This document shows positions 16,861-28,400 of a stretch of DNA of 64,000 bases, one piece after another. The stretch's first letter is position 1. Each line of letters starts with the position of its first letter. A program made the position numbers and the translations under genes. Origin of the DNA: Arthrobacter alkaliphilus (GTDB lineage Bacteria > Actinomycetota > Actinomycetes > Actinomycetales > Micrococcaceae); contig NZ_JAKEEC010000007.1 of NCBI RefSeq assembly GCF_021483235.1, forward strand, positions 1 to 64,000, in the 5' to 3' direction. The notes beneath the pieces were generated by a model, which worked only from the letters and a program-made list of their open reading frames with translations, searched no databases and was not told the DNA's origin.

Positions 16861-17948
16861 TGTCGGACTCACAGGAGAAGACCGAGCAAGCCACGGACAA
16901 ACGGATGCGGGAAGTCCGGTCCAAAGGCCAACTTTCCCGCTCGCAGGACCTCACCGCCTGGCTCGCCGTCGGATCCGCCGCAGCCATGATCCCGTCCACC
17001 ATCGAGCGTGCTTCCAATGCTGCGGCCGACCAATTGTTCACCGTTCGCGGAGTCATCGCGAACCCCGAGCCCGCCAAAGCCGTCGCAGCGCTCGAAGCCG
17101 GGTTCGGTTCCCTGGCCCAGGTAATTGGACCCCTGTTTTTGGTGGTCATGGTGGTGGTGCTGGCCGGATCGGCGATGCAGGGCGGAATCTACGTGAAGAA
17201 GTTCCGTGCCGAGTTCGAACACTTCAACCTTGTCAGCGGCCTCAAGCGGGTCTTCGGCGCCCAGGCACTGTGGGGCGGCCTGAAAGCGCTCCTTAAGACC
17301 GCCGTCGTCGGGCTGGTCCTCTACACGGTGGTGCAAGGGCTCATCCCGGCGCTGCTCACCGCCGGGGGATTGCCGGTGTCCGGCATTCTTTCCGCGGCAG
17401 CCGGAGGAATTGGCGCCCTGATCCAGTACGCCGTGCTGGCGGGCCTGGTCCTCGCGGCCGCGGACATCTTCGTGGTGATGCGCCGGAACCGCAAGAAGAC
17501 GCGCATGTCCAAGAAGGAAATCAAGGACGAAAACAAGAACAGCGACGGCGATCCCCTCATCAGGTCCCAGCGGCGCTCGCGCCAATTGAGCATGAGCCGG
17601 AACCGCATGATCGGTGCGATCGCAGATGCCGACGTCGTGATCGTCAACCCGACGCACGTCGCCGTAGCGCTGAAGTACGACGCCGGGAAAGCGGCACCGC
17701 GCGTCGTGGCCAAGGGAGCCGGGGTGATCGCTGCCCGCATCAGGGAAGAGGCTGAGGCGAAAGCGGTCCCGATGGTCCAGGACGTACCGCTCGCGAGGGC
17801 CCTGCACTCGGCCTGCGAGCTGGGCCAGGAGATCCCCGTGGAGCTGTACCGGGCCGTGGCTGGAGTCCTGGCGTTCGTCATGTCGCTGAAGGCCAAGGGA
17901 GCCGCACGCGGAATCCATCGTTTGCTTCAAGAAAGGACGCAGCAATGA
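16860..17948 (+). CDS. flhB: Flagellar export switch protein FlhB
   Basis: 362 residues. An N-terminal SQEKTEQATDKRMREVRSKG leads into four membrane helices. The cytoplasmic domain has the autocleavage motif NPTH at residues 263-266, where cleavage between N and P switches export from hook to filament substrates. Length and motif are normal for the family, so the gene looks functional. It overlaps flhA by 4 bases. Confidence 0.95.
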   Translation: MSDSQEKTEQATDKRMREVRSKGQLSRSQDLTAWLAVGSAAAMIPSTIERASNAAADQLFTVRGVIANPEPAKAVAALEAGFGSLAQVIGPLFLVVMVVVLAGSAMQGGIYVKKFRAEFEHFNLVSGLKRVFGAQALWGGLKALLKTAVVGLVLYTVVQGLIPALLTAGGLPVSGILSAAAGGIGALIQYAVLAGLVLAAADIFVVMRRNRKKTRMSKKEIKDENKNSDGDPLIRSQRRSRQLSMSRNRMIGAIADADVVIVNPTHVAVALKYDAGKAAPRVVAKGAGVIAARIREEAEAKAVPMVQDVPLARALHSACELGQEIPVELYRAVAGVLAFVMSLKAKGAARGIHRLLQERTQQ

Positions 17949-19990
17949 ACAGGTTCGCCAGGCTCACCGTGCCGGTGGGAATCGTGGGTATTGTGCTGCT
18001 GCTGGTGGTTCCAGTGCCGGCGCCGTTGCTGGACTTCCTGATCGTCTGCAACATCCTGCTCGCCCTGCTGATCCTGCTCACCAGCATGTTCGTCAAGAAG
18101 CCCTTGGACTTCTCGGTCTTCCCGTCCTTGCTGCTCGTGGCGACGCTGTTCCGGCTGGGGCTCAACGTCGCGTCCACCCGCCTCGTGCTCGGTCAAGGAT
18201 TCGCTGGACAAGTCATCGATGCCTTCGGCAAGGTCACTGTGGGCGGCTCCATGATCATCGGCGCCGTGGTGTTCCTCATCCTGGTGGTCATCCAGTTCGT
18301 GGTGGTCACCAAGGGTGCAGAACGCGTGGCCGAGGTGGGCGCACGGTTCACCCTTGACGCCATGCCCGGCAAGCAGATGGCCATCGACGCCGACCTCAAC
18401 GCAGGCCTCATCACCGATGCCCAGGCGCGCAAGCGCCGCGCCGAGGTATCCGCGGAAGCCGATTTCTACGGTGCCATGGACGGTGCCTCGAAGTTCGTCA
18501 AAGGCGATGCCATTGCGGGCATCATCATTATCATCATCAACTTCGTCGGCGGTATTGCCATCGGCGTTCTCCAGCGCGGCATGAACGTCGGCGACGCGCT
18601 GAATTCCTACGGCCTGCTGACCATGGGCGACGGGCTCGTCACCCAGATTCCGGCCCTGCTCATGGCTGTGTCCACCGGCATGATCGTCACCCGGTCCAAC
18701 GCCGAGGAAGACATGGGCCGGACGGCCTCCTCGCAGCTCACCCAGTCGCCCAACGCCTTGCTCATCGCCGGACTGGCCGCGGTGGCCATGGCGCTCATCC
18801 CCGGCATGCCCATCGTGCCCTTCCTGCTCGTGGGCGCTGCCCTGCTGTTCGGCTCAAGGCGCTTGGCGGCCCAAAAGAAGAAACAGGACGAGGCGGAGGG
18901 CGCCAACGAAGCTGCCGCCTTGGGCTCCGAAGAAGACCCCAACGAGCGGCTCATGCAGGACATGCGCGTCCACCCGGTCGAGATCCTGCTGGCTCCGGAC
19001 CTTGTCGACATGGTTTCCGGCGCCTCGGACGACCTCCTGGCCCGTGTCCGCTCCTTGCGGCACAAGATTGCGATGGAGTTGGGGATCGTGATCCCGCCGG
19101 TCCGCACGCGGGACAACCTCGAACTGCCGCCAGCCACCTACGCGATCCGCATTGCCGGAGTGGAGGCCGGACGCGGCACCGCGCCGTCGGGCAAGTTGCT
19201 GGCACTCGGCGATTACCTTGACGCCCTGCCGGGTATCTCCACGGTGGAACCGGTCTTCGGACTGGCCGGCAAATGGATTCCCGCTGAGATGCGCCACAGC
19301 GCGGAAATGACCGGGGCAACGGTGATCGACCGGGTTTCCGTGCTCGTGACCCATTTGTCGTCGATTGTGTCAGCCAACGCAGCAAGGCTCCTCACCAGGG
19401 AGGACGTCAGGGTGCTGACGGAAGGCGTGCGCAAGCAGAGCCCGGCCGCCGTCGAGGAGCTCATTCCCGCGCTGATGTCCCTCGCGGAAGTGCAGCGGGT
19501 GCTGCAAGGACTCCTCGAAGAACAGGTCCCGATCAACGACCTTCCGCGCATTTACGAGGCACTTGCGCTGCGTGCCAAGGTGTCCACCGAGGCCGAGGCC
19601 CTGGTGGAAACCGCCCGGCAGGCCCTCGGTCCGGCGCTCGCGGCCAAGTTCCTGGACGGCACGGTCCTCAATGTGATCATGATCGATCCGCTGCTGGAGC
19701 AATCCATGCTTGAGGACATGCGTCCTGCGGAAGGCGGTACCCAGATCGTCATGAGCCAAACGCGCCTCGACGCCGTCCTGGCGTCCGTGCAGACGTCGGT
19801 GGAGGCCGCAGCGAATGCCGGACGGCAAGCTGTCCTGGTGTGCGCCCCGGCCCTGCGGCCGGCCGTGCGGCGGCTCGTCGCAGCTCCCGACGGCGGTGTT
19901 CCCGTGTTGTCCTACCGCGAAGTGACGTCCGCAAACATCCAGATCGAAACCGTGGGGGTGGTCCGCCATGCCGAAGCAATACAAGGTTAA
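17945..19990 (+). CDS. flhA: Flagellar export protein FlhA
   Basis: 681 residues. About eight membrane helices lie in the first half, with the FHIPEP signature region TRLVLGQGFAGQVIDAFGKV and GDAIAGIIIIIINFVGGIAI. The cytoplasmic export-docking domain follows from about residue 320. FlhA receives chaperone-substrate complexes and couples export to the proton gradient. No truncation is seen. Its last 23 bases overlap the following FlhF-like gene. Confidence 0.95.
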   Translation: MNRFARLTVPVGIVGIVLLLVVPVPAPLLDFLIVCNILLALLILLTSMFVKKPLDFSVFPSLLLVATLFRLGLNVASTRLVLGQGFAGQVIDAFGKVTVGGSMIIGAVVFLILVVIQFVVVTKGAERVAEVGARFTLDAMPGKQMAIDADLNAGLITDAQARKRRAEVSAEADFYGAMDGASKFVKGDAIAGIIIIIINFVGGIAIGVLQRGMNVGDALNSYGLLTMGDGLVTQIPALLMAVSTGMIVTRSNAEEDMGRTASSQLTQSPNALLIAGLAAVAMALIPGMPIVPFLLVGAALLFGSRRLAAQKKKQDEAEGANEAAALGSEEDPNERLMQDMRVHPVEILLAPDLVDMVSGASDDLLARVRSLRHKIAMELGIVIPPVRTRDNLELPPATYAIRIAGVEAGRGTAPSGKLLALGDYLDALPGISTVEPVFGLAGKWIPAEMRHSAEMTGATVIDRVSVLVTHLSSIVSANAARLLTREDVRVLTEGVRKQSPAAVEELIPALMSLAEVQRVLQGLLEEQVPINDLPRIYEALALRAKVSTEAEALVETARQALGPALAAKFLDGTVLNVIMIDPLLEQSMLEDMRPAEGGTQIVMSQTRLDAVLASVQTSVEAAANAGRQAVLVCAPALRPAVRRLVAAPDGGVPVLSYREVTSANIQIETVGVVRHAEAIQG

Positions 19991-20879
19991 GGGCGCCTCC
20001 CTGGATGCCATCCGGTTGAAAGCCGAACAGCAGTACGGACCCGGCGCGCGGATCGTTTCCGCCGAGAAGGTCACCAGCCCGGGGATCGCGGGGCTCTTCG
20101 CGGCCAATCGCTTCGAGGCCACGGTCGAAGTCCAGGTTGAGGCTCCCGCGCGCCTCACCGGAGAGACGCATGCCCTGCAGGGACCCGCAATCGCCGCGCT
20201 CCTAAAGCAGGCCGACGCCGCCGAGATCGACCTCCACCGCCCCTCCGAAAGCGTGTCCGCCGCAGCTGTTTCAACCGCGTCCCCGGATTTCGCCGGGATG
20301 TTGGAGCAATTAGGAAAGGAGATTCAGGCACCGGGCTCCGCCGTCGGACACGCCCTTCCTGTGCCTGTCCCCGTGCCGCTTGCCGGCAGTGGCGACTTGG
20401 TCATCCTGCTCGGCCTCGGCGACGACGCCTTGGGACCTGCGTTGGAGATGTCGATCGCGCAGGGCGGTTCCGACGTCCGGACGGCCGGGGCATTGACTGC
20501 GTTCGGCCACCTTCACGTGGCGGGGCGCCAAGGGGCGACGGCGGCGCGCGCCCAAGCGGTGCTCACCGGCCAATCCGTCCTGTTGGCCTACGGGCTCGGC
20601 AGGCGGGGCGAAGCCGCCGACCATGCCGACGAGATCGCCGCCCTCGCCGGCGACCAGTTGTGGTTGGTCGCCGACGCCGGAAGGAAAGCTGACGACACAG
20701 CTGCCTGGGTCGGGGCGCTCTCTGCCGCGCTGTCGGCCCGGAACACGCCGCTCGACGCCCTGGCTGTTTTCGGCGCGTCCGAGACCGCAAGCCCGGAAAC
20801 CGTCAACGGACTCGGCCTGCCGGTTGGGTGGGTGGACGGCAAGCCCGCCCGCGTTGCTGTGCTTGGAAAGGTAGATTGA
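19968..20879 (+). CDS. FlhF-like protein lacking a P-loop (degenerate)
   Basis: 303 residues, directly after flhA where flhF normally lies. The N-terminal 55 residues (IRLKAEQQYGPGARIVSAEK and FEATVEV) resemble the FlhF N-terminus. A spacer leads to DLVILLGLGDDALGPALEM at about 143-161. In true FlhF this position reads like VxLVGPTGVGKTTTxxKLA; here the GxxGxGKT nucleotide-binding residues are gone. No SRP-type GTPase motifs (DTAGR, TKLD) are visible later. I infer a pseudo-GTPase or a diverged scaffold for flagellar placement. It could instead be an unrelated protein in the same slot, and the call depends on position plus partial resemblance. Confidence 0.6.
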   Translation: MPKQYKVKGASLDAIRLKAEQQYGPGARIVSAEKVTSPGIAGLFAANRFEATVEVQVEAPARLTGETHALQGPAIAALLKQADAAEIDLHRPSESVSAAAVSTASPDFAGMLEQLGKEIQAPGSAVGHALPVPVPVPLAGSGDLVILLGLGDDALGPALEMSIAQGGSDVRTAGALTAFGHLHVAGRQGATAARAQAVLTGQSVLLAYGLGRRGEAADHADEIAALAGDQLWLVADAGRKADDTAAWVGALSAALSARNTPLDALAVFGASETASPETVNGLGLPVGWVDGKPARVAVLGKVD

Positions 20880-20883
20880 GAGC

Positions 20884-21132
20884 ATGCTGGTACTGACACG
20901 CAAACCGGGCGAACAGATCATGATTGGTGAGGACATCGTCATCACCGTCATGGAAGGCCGCGGCGACGGCGTGCGGATCGGGATTGAAGCGCCCCGGGGG
21001 GTGTCAATCCAGCGTCGCGAAGTGGTCGAGGCGATCGCCGCGGCCAACCGCGCTGCTGCCCAGGCCGGCCCCGAAGCCGAGGAACTCGTTGCCGGACTGC
21101 GTCCGCCTGTCCGGAAGCCGCGCGGGGAATAG
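20884..21132 (+). CDS. csrA: Carbon storage regulator CsrA
   Basis: 82 residues. MLVLTRKPGEQIMIGEDIVI and GDGVRIGIEAPRGVSIQRRE match the CsrA core; the RNA-contact residues near the start (LTRK) and the arginine in the second strand (QRRE) are kept. It is about 20 residues longer than E. coli CsrA at the C-terminus. CsrA represses translation by binding GGA loops, and in Gram-positives it controls flagellin. It sits 4 bases after the FlhF-like gene. The usual antagonist FliW is not in the window. Confidence 0.93.
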   Translation: MLVLTRKPGEQIMIGEDIVITVMEGRGDGVRIGIEAPRGVSIQRREVVEAIAAANRAAAQAGPEAEELVAGLRPPVRKPRGE

Positions 21133-21141
21133 AGCTGACTG

Positions 21142-21417
21142 ATGGCGATGAACATTCGGACGATTGACGAGCGGGACATGAACCTGATCTGCGTCAATCC
21201 GTCTTTCCGAGTGATAGACATCTGGCTCGACCCCAGCAGTGGTGCTTGGGACAAGTCGCAGACTTTTGATATTTCGTCTGCTGGCCTGTTGGAGGTCCTT
21301 GAGTGGGCGAAATCGGACAGGCAATCATGCAATGTCTCGGAGGTTTACGCGTACGATGCGAATCCAAACACCGGACAGCCAAGCTTTATCCTCTTGCACA
21401 CTGTGGTCCACCGGTAG
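21142..21417 (+). CDS. Hypothetical 91-residue protein downstream of csrA
   Basis: No family is recognised. The sequence is acidic, rich in Asp, Ser and aromatic residues, with no membrane segment or signal (e.g. SFRVIDIWLDPSSGAWDKSQ). Its base composition is visibly lower in GC than its neighbours. It follows csrA by 9 bases on the same strand and is convergent with flgN. A second ATG at 21148 is an alternative start. It may be a late, acquired member of the flagellar operon. Confidence 0.55.
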   Translation: MAMNIRTIDERDMNLICVNPSFRVIDIWLDPSSGAWDKSQTFDISSAGLLEVLEWAKSDRQSCNVSEVYAYDANPNTGQPSFILLHTVVHR

Positions 21418-21423
21418 CAGGCG

Positions 21424-21948
21424 CTAAGCCAACCCCAGGAATTCCTTGAGGAGCGGCAGCGAGCAGTCCCTCGTCGCGGCCAAGGCCCGCTCGATATTGG
21501 CGTCGTCCGCAAGGGCCGCCAGGTCATCCGCGGTGTCGGCCTGAGCGAGGGTTCCCATTAGGAGAGCCTCGACGTTGGCGGCCGCGGCCGTTTCGACCTG
21601 CTTGAACAACAGGACGAGTTCACGGTGGTGTTCCTGGAGCAATTCCGGCCAGACTCCGGGAGGGGCCGCTGACGCGATCATCGGCAAGGTGGCATTGGCG
21701 GACAGGTGCCATTCGATGGCGATGGCCGACGATTCGATGTTCCGGGCAAGCGTGTCGAACTGCAGGCTCTCAAGAGCCTTCTCGACGTCGGCGGCAGTGA
21801 ACTTCAACCAATGCGTGTGCCCCGCCCGAACGTGCAGCAATTGCGCTTCGAGCCGGTACAGCAGCAGTTCCAGCTGTTTCCGCTCGCGCCACAGCGTCGC
21901 CGATAGCTCATCCGCCCCCACGGTTCCCCATTCCGGTTTGGCCTGCAA
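21424..21948 (-). CDS. flgN: FlgN-family flagellar chaperone
   Basis: 174 residues, mostly helical. The opening ELSATLWRERKQLELLLYRL and the following VRAGHTHWLKFTAADVEKAL strongly resemble actinobacterial FlgN proteins, which chaperone the hook-filament junction proteins FlgK and FlgL. In related clusters flgN is followed by flgK and flgL. Here it ends 6 bases from the convergent ORF after csrA and its clients are absent from the window. It is divergent from fliA. Confidence 0.75.
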   Translation of the reverse strand: MQAKPEWGTVGADELSATLWRERKQLELLLYRLEAQLLHVRAGHTHWLKFTAADVEKALESLQFDTLARNIESSAIAIEWHLSANATLPMIASAAPPGVWPELLQEHHRELVLLFKQVETAAAANVEALLMGTLAQADTADDLAALADDANIERALAATRDCSLPLLKEFLGLA

Positions 21949-22143
21949 AACATGATTCCGAGGCCCGTTTCGTATCTTTTTGATGAGCGTACACGCATTG
22001 TTATTTTCCAGATGGTATGTTCACTGCATACATGCCTGTTCCATGTAATCTTCGGCAAGCCGCATCGTCTCGGCAGCTCGCCCATGAGGCCCTGTGGAAC
22101 CGGCTTTGGCAACTCAATAAACAGGTCTCATGGGGGGACTAAT

Positions 22144-22962
22144 TTGAATCGCGAAGAACGCAACGAGTTGGTGCTGCAGCACTTGCCGCTCGTTGGCTAC
22201 TTGGTGTCTGAGCTCTGCGCGAGAGCTTCTCATTTGTCGCGCGACGATCTCGCCTCGGTGGGGTCCGTGGCGTTGATAACGTCTGCCGATTCTTTCGATC
22301 CGGACCTTGGGGTCCCTTTCGGTGCGTTTGCGCGCCGAAGGATCGTCGGGGCGTTTGCGGATGAGATGCGGGCCAGCGACTGGGCCACCCGCTCGGCCCG
22401 CAAGCGCATCAAGGAAACCATGTCGGTGCAGGAAACGCTGTCCGGGGTCCTGGGCCGCACGCCGTCGGTGGCCGAGACGGCCTCGGCCCTGGGCGTGGAG
22501 CGCAGCGTCGTGGAGGCTGCCCTGGCCGATGCGGCACGGACCTTGTCGCCGCTGGATGACGTGGTGGTGGACACGGTCGCGGCGGACACGGTCTCCCCGG
22601 AGCATTCGGTGCTGGCCGATGAGCGCCTCAAGTACCTTCGTGCCGCCGTCGAGGCCCTGCCGGACAAGATGCGTTACGTCGTGGAGGAGATCTATTTCGG
22701 CGGGCGGACCGTGAAGGAACTGGCCGAGGAGCTCGGTTCCACCCACGCCGCGGTTTCCCAGCAGCGTGCCGAGGGGATCCGCCTCATGCGCGACGGGTTG
22801 TCGGCACATTACGCGGATGATCCCGAGCAGTCATTCGAGCCCCAGTCGCGCATTACTGCCCGACGCCGGCACGACTACCTGTCGGCCCTCGCCACAGCCA
22901 CCCTGGGCGGAATCACCCGAAGCTTCAGCCCGCCTGACGCAGCCTTGAACCGGGCGGTCTAG
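22144..22962 (+). CDS. fliA: RNA polymerase sigma factor for flagellar genes (sigma-28 / FliA)
   Basis: 272 residues from a TTG at 22144 with a GGGGGG ribosome site 5-6 bases upstream; a longer frame to 21952 has no start support. Region 2 includes HLPLVGYLVSELCARASHLS and GVPFGAFARRRIVGAFADEM. Region 3 is near RIKETMSVQETLSGVLGRTP. Region 4 HTH is VKELAEELGSTHAAVSQQRA. This is the FliA/WhiG type lacking region 1. It would direct RNA polymerase to late flagellar genes. It lies convergent to an MFS gene with only 6 bases between stops. Confidence 0.9.
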   Translation: MNREERNELVLQHLPLVGYLVSELCARASHLSRDDLASVGSVALITSADSFDPDLGVPFGAFARRRIVGAFADEMRASDWATRSARKRIKETMSVQETLSGVLGRTPSVAETASALGVERSVVEAALADAARTLSPLDDVVVDTVAADTVSPEHSVLADERLKYLRAAVEALPDKMRYVVEEIYFGGRTVKELAEELGSTHAAVSQQRAEGIRLMRDGLSAHYADDPEQSFEPQSRITARRRHDYLSALATATLGGITRSFSPPDAALNRAV

Positions 22963-22968
22963 GCAGGC

Positions 22969-24510
22969 CTACTTCGCGGTCGGCACGCGGCGGAGCGCGA
23001 CGGCGGCGAGCACGGCCGCTCCCACCATCAGGACCAGCCCGATCGCCGCTGTAATGTGCACTCCCGATTCAAAGGCGGCACGTGCGCCCGCAATGAGGGC
23101 ATCACCCAATGGTTGCGGCAGGGCGGCGGCCGAATCCATGGCTCCGGCGAGGGTCTCCCGCGAACGTTCGGCTGCGTGGGCGGACAATTCGCCCGGAAGC
23201 ACCAGGTGGTGCTGGTAGGACGCCGTCAGGATGGAGCCAAGCACGGCTGTGCCAAGCAATGAGCCCAGTTCGTACCCTGTTTCCGAAATCGCCGATGCCG
23301 CGCCCGCCTTGTCGGCGGGAACGGCGCCGAGCATGAGGTCGTTGGAGATGGTCTCCGCCGAGCCGACCCCGATGGCCAGCAGCAGGAGCGCCGTCAAAAG
23401 GTACCCGGGTCCTTGGCTGTGGTTGCTCACGGCAGCCACGAGGTAGCCTGCAGCGCTCAATGCCAGGCCCGACGCCACCACCACGCCCGGGCGGATCCGC
23501 TTGACCAGTGGAACCACCACCAATCCGGCCGCGATGGTGGCCAGCAGCGCCGGAACCATCGCGATACCGGCCTGCATGGGCGATTGGCCTTCCACGAGCT
23601 GTAGGTGCTGGGCGAAGAAGTAGATGAAGCCCGTCATGGAGAACAAGGACAAGACATTGGCCGTGATGGCCGTGCTGAAAACCTTGTTCTGGAAAAGCCG
23701 AACATCCAACATCGGTGACACCAAGGAGCGCTGCCGGCGGACAAACACGATTCCCGCGGCGAGGCCCAACGCCATCAAGGCTGCGGCTCCCGGACCAAAA
23801 CCGTGCACGGCTGCCTCCTTGATGCCATAGACCATGGGGGCCATGGCTGCGATCGAGAGAACGACGCTGGGAACGTCGGGCTTGCCCGGGTTGCGGTCCC
23901 TGGACTCGGGTATGAGGAACGGGCCGAAAGCAAGGAGGGGGAGCAAGAGCGGCACTGCGACCAGGAACACGGCGCCCCACCAGAAGTGCTCCACGAGCCA
24001 GCCGCCGAAGATCGGCCCGAGTGCGGCACCGCCGGAGAATCCCGCGGCCCACACGGCCACGGCGAGCCGGCGGCGGTTCGGGTCCTGGAAGATGTTGCGG
24101 ATCAGCGACAGGGTGGAAGGCATGATCATGGCTCCGAAGATGCCCATGCCGGCGCGCCCGGCAATGATCCACTCAGGCGACGGCGCGAATGCGGTCACCG
24201 CGGAAACCGCGCCGAAGCCCGTGCTGCCGATCAACAGCAAGCGGCGGCGGCCGATCCTGTCTCCCAGGTTTCCCATGGATACCAGCAGGGCCGCGAGAAC
24301 CAGTGCATAGGCATCAACGATCCACAGCAGCTGCACGCCCCCGACATCCAGCGACCTGGCGATTTCCGGCAAGGCGAACGTCAGCGCCGTATTGTCCACA
24401 GCGACCAGCAACACGGGGAACATCAGGAGCGCCAAGGCGGCCCAATCACGCCACGGCGCGGAGGGGATTGACGGGGTGCGGGGGTGCTGGGTTGTGGACG
24501 GCATGAACAT
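22969..24510 (-). CDS. MFS efflux transporter, DHA2 (14-TM) type
   Basis: 513 residues from the ATG at 24510 (24504 also possible). An upstream extension crosses the operator and the tetR gene and is rejected. It has the EmrB/QacA-type motif LLWIVDAYALVLAALLVSMG followed by NLGDRIGRRRLLL, and motif C-like WAAGFSGGAALGPIFGGWLV. About fourteen hydrophobic segments are visible. It would export drugs or other toxic compounds by proton exchange. It is divergent from a TetR regulator across a perfect palindrome, so it should be induced when that repressor binds a ligand. Confidence 0.9.
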   Translation of the reverse strand: MFMPSTTQHPRTPSIPSAPWRDWAALALLMFPVLLVAVDNTALTFALPEIARSLDVGGVQLLWIVDAYALVLAALLVSMGNLGDRIGRRRLLLIGSTGFGAVSAVTAFAPSPEWIIAGRAGMGIFGAMIMPSTLSLIRNIFQDPNRRRLAVAVWAAGFSGGAALGPIFGGWLVEHFWWGAVFLVAVPLLLPLLAFGPFLIPESRDRNPGKPDVPSVVLSIAAMAPMVYGIKEAAVHGFGPGAAALMALGLAAGIVFVRRQRSLVSPMLDVRLFQNKVFSTAITANVLSLFSMTGFIYFFAQHLQLVEGQSPMQAGIAMVPALLATIAAGLVVVPLVKRIRPGVVVASGLALSAAGYLVAAVSNHSQGPGYLLTALLLLAIGVGSAETISNDLMLGAVPADKAGAASAISETGYELGSLLGTAVLGSILTASYQHHLVLPGELSAHAAERSRETLAGAMDSAAALPQPLGDALIAGARAAFESGVHITAAIGLVLMVGAAVLAAVALRRVPTAK

Positions 24511-24517
24511 GAACGTA

Positions 24518-24541
24518 ACTATACCGTCTGGACGGTATAGT
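24518..24541. promoter_or_regulatory. TetR-type operator between efflux pump and its regulator
   Basis: A perfect inverted repeat with 11-bp arms (ACTATACCGTC and GACGGTATAGT) separated by TG. It lies 8 bases upstream of the MFS start and about 40 bases before the TetR start, so one bound dimer pair could repress both genes. Confidence 0.88.
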
Positions 24542-24579
24542 TTCAATCTGAGAATCGGACTGCCGCATCGAACTAAGGA

Positions 24580-25140
24580 ATGATGGACACCATGCCGCGA
24601 AAACCTGTTGCCCGGGACGCTGTTCTGGATGCCTTTGAAGCCCTGCTGATCGAGGTGGGGGAGCGCGCTGCCACCTTGGACGCCGTCGCCAAACGTGCGG
24701 GCGTCTCCAAGGGGGGATTGCTCTACCACTTTCCCAACAAGGAAGCCATGATCAGCTCCTTGCTCGAACGCATGGACCGCCTCGCCGCGCTGGACATCGA
24801 GGCCATGAAGGCGGCCCCCGAAGGCGCGGCCGCGTTCTTCATCAAGTCTTCCCTGTGGGAGGACACCCCCTTGGACAGGGTGTTCGTGGCGGCCACGCGG
24901 CTGGCGGAAGTGGCCCACGAAGAAACCCGCAGGCGATTCGCCGGGATCCAGGAGCAATGGCTCGATGTGCTCGCTGAGGAAGTAGGACCCGAGATGGCCA
25001 AAGCGGTCCGGTACATGGGCGATGGGCTTTACTTCAACGCCATGCTTGAAGGCGGCGTCGGTGATACGGAAGCCAAGACCAGCGCGAGGAGCGCCGACGT
25101 CGGTGCGCTGCTGGCCGCCGTCGAACGCCTCCGGGACTGA
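24580..25140 (+). CDS. TetR-family transcriptional regulator
   Basis: 186 residues. The N-terminal HTH is LDAVAKRAGVSKGGLLYHFP followed by NKEAMISSLLERM, the classic TetR fold. The ligand domain (TetR_C type) is helical and carries no recognisable ligand signature. Starts at 24580, 24583 and 24592 are possible; AAGGA at 24575 best suits the last. It is divergent from the MFS pump and probably represses both through the 24518-24541 palindrome. Confidence 0.88.
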   Translation: MMDTMPRKPVARDAVLDAFEALLIEVGERAATLDAVAKRAGVSKGGLLYHFPNKEAMISSLLERMDRLAALDIEAMKAAPEGAAAFFIKSSLWEDTPLDRVFVAATRLAEVAHEETRRRFAGIQEQWLDVLAEEVGPEMAKAVRYMGDGLYFNAMLEGGVGDTEAKTSARSADVGALLAAVERLRD

Positions 25141-25267
25141 GCGGTAACGTCCGGCGAGCCGGCGACATTATTTGCGGACGTGGGCGGTCCATAGGACAAT
25201 TGACAGTTGTGGTGGCCGTCACCGGCACCACAACCCGATTCACACAACTGAATACGCCTCTGATCTG

Positions 25268-25460
25268 CGGCGGGAGAGTCCTGCAGTCATGTGATGCAGG
25301 CGCCGTAGGAGCAAATCCTCCCCAGGAATCTCTCAGGCCCATGCACCGCCGCGGCAAGGCAACTCTGGAAAGCAGCACGCTGACGCGTGCTCACCGACGG
25401 TGCAAGCGGAACGGTGCCACAAGCACGGTTCCGCGGAAACTCTCAGGTCCAATACAGAGC
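25268..25460 (+). ncRNA. Tandem glycine riboswitch
   Basis: Two consecutive glycine aptamers precede gcvP. The first runs from CGGCGGGAGAG through GGCGCCGTAGGAGCAA to AATCTCTCAGG (about 25268-25346). The second runs from ACTCTGGAAAGCAGC through CACCGACGGTGCAAG to GGAAACTCTCAGGTCC (about 25361-25451). The paired CTCTCAGG 3' ends and GGAGAG/CTCTGG 5' ends are diagnostic of the gcvT-type motif. Glycine binding normally turns on expression of the glycine cleavage genes, consistent with gcvP starting about 60 bases downstream. Confidence 0.93.
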
Positions 25461-25519
25461 GGGGAGGGACCCAATTAGCTGTGGCGCACCATGCGTCGCC
25501 TTATTTATGGAGTTCCCTC

Positions 25520-28387
<2,868 letters not shown>

Positions 28388-28400
28388 AGGACTCCCCACG

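Noticed and set aside
22015-22031. Inverted repeat GTATG...CATAC between flgN and fliA as an operator
   Set aside because: Arms are only five bases, which is expected by chance in an AT-richer stretch.
25400-25519. N-terminal extension of gcvP
   Set aside because: It lies within the second glycine aptamer and its 3' flank; the GTG at 25520 has GGAG upstream.
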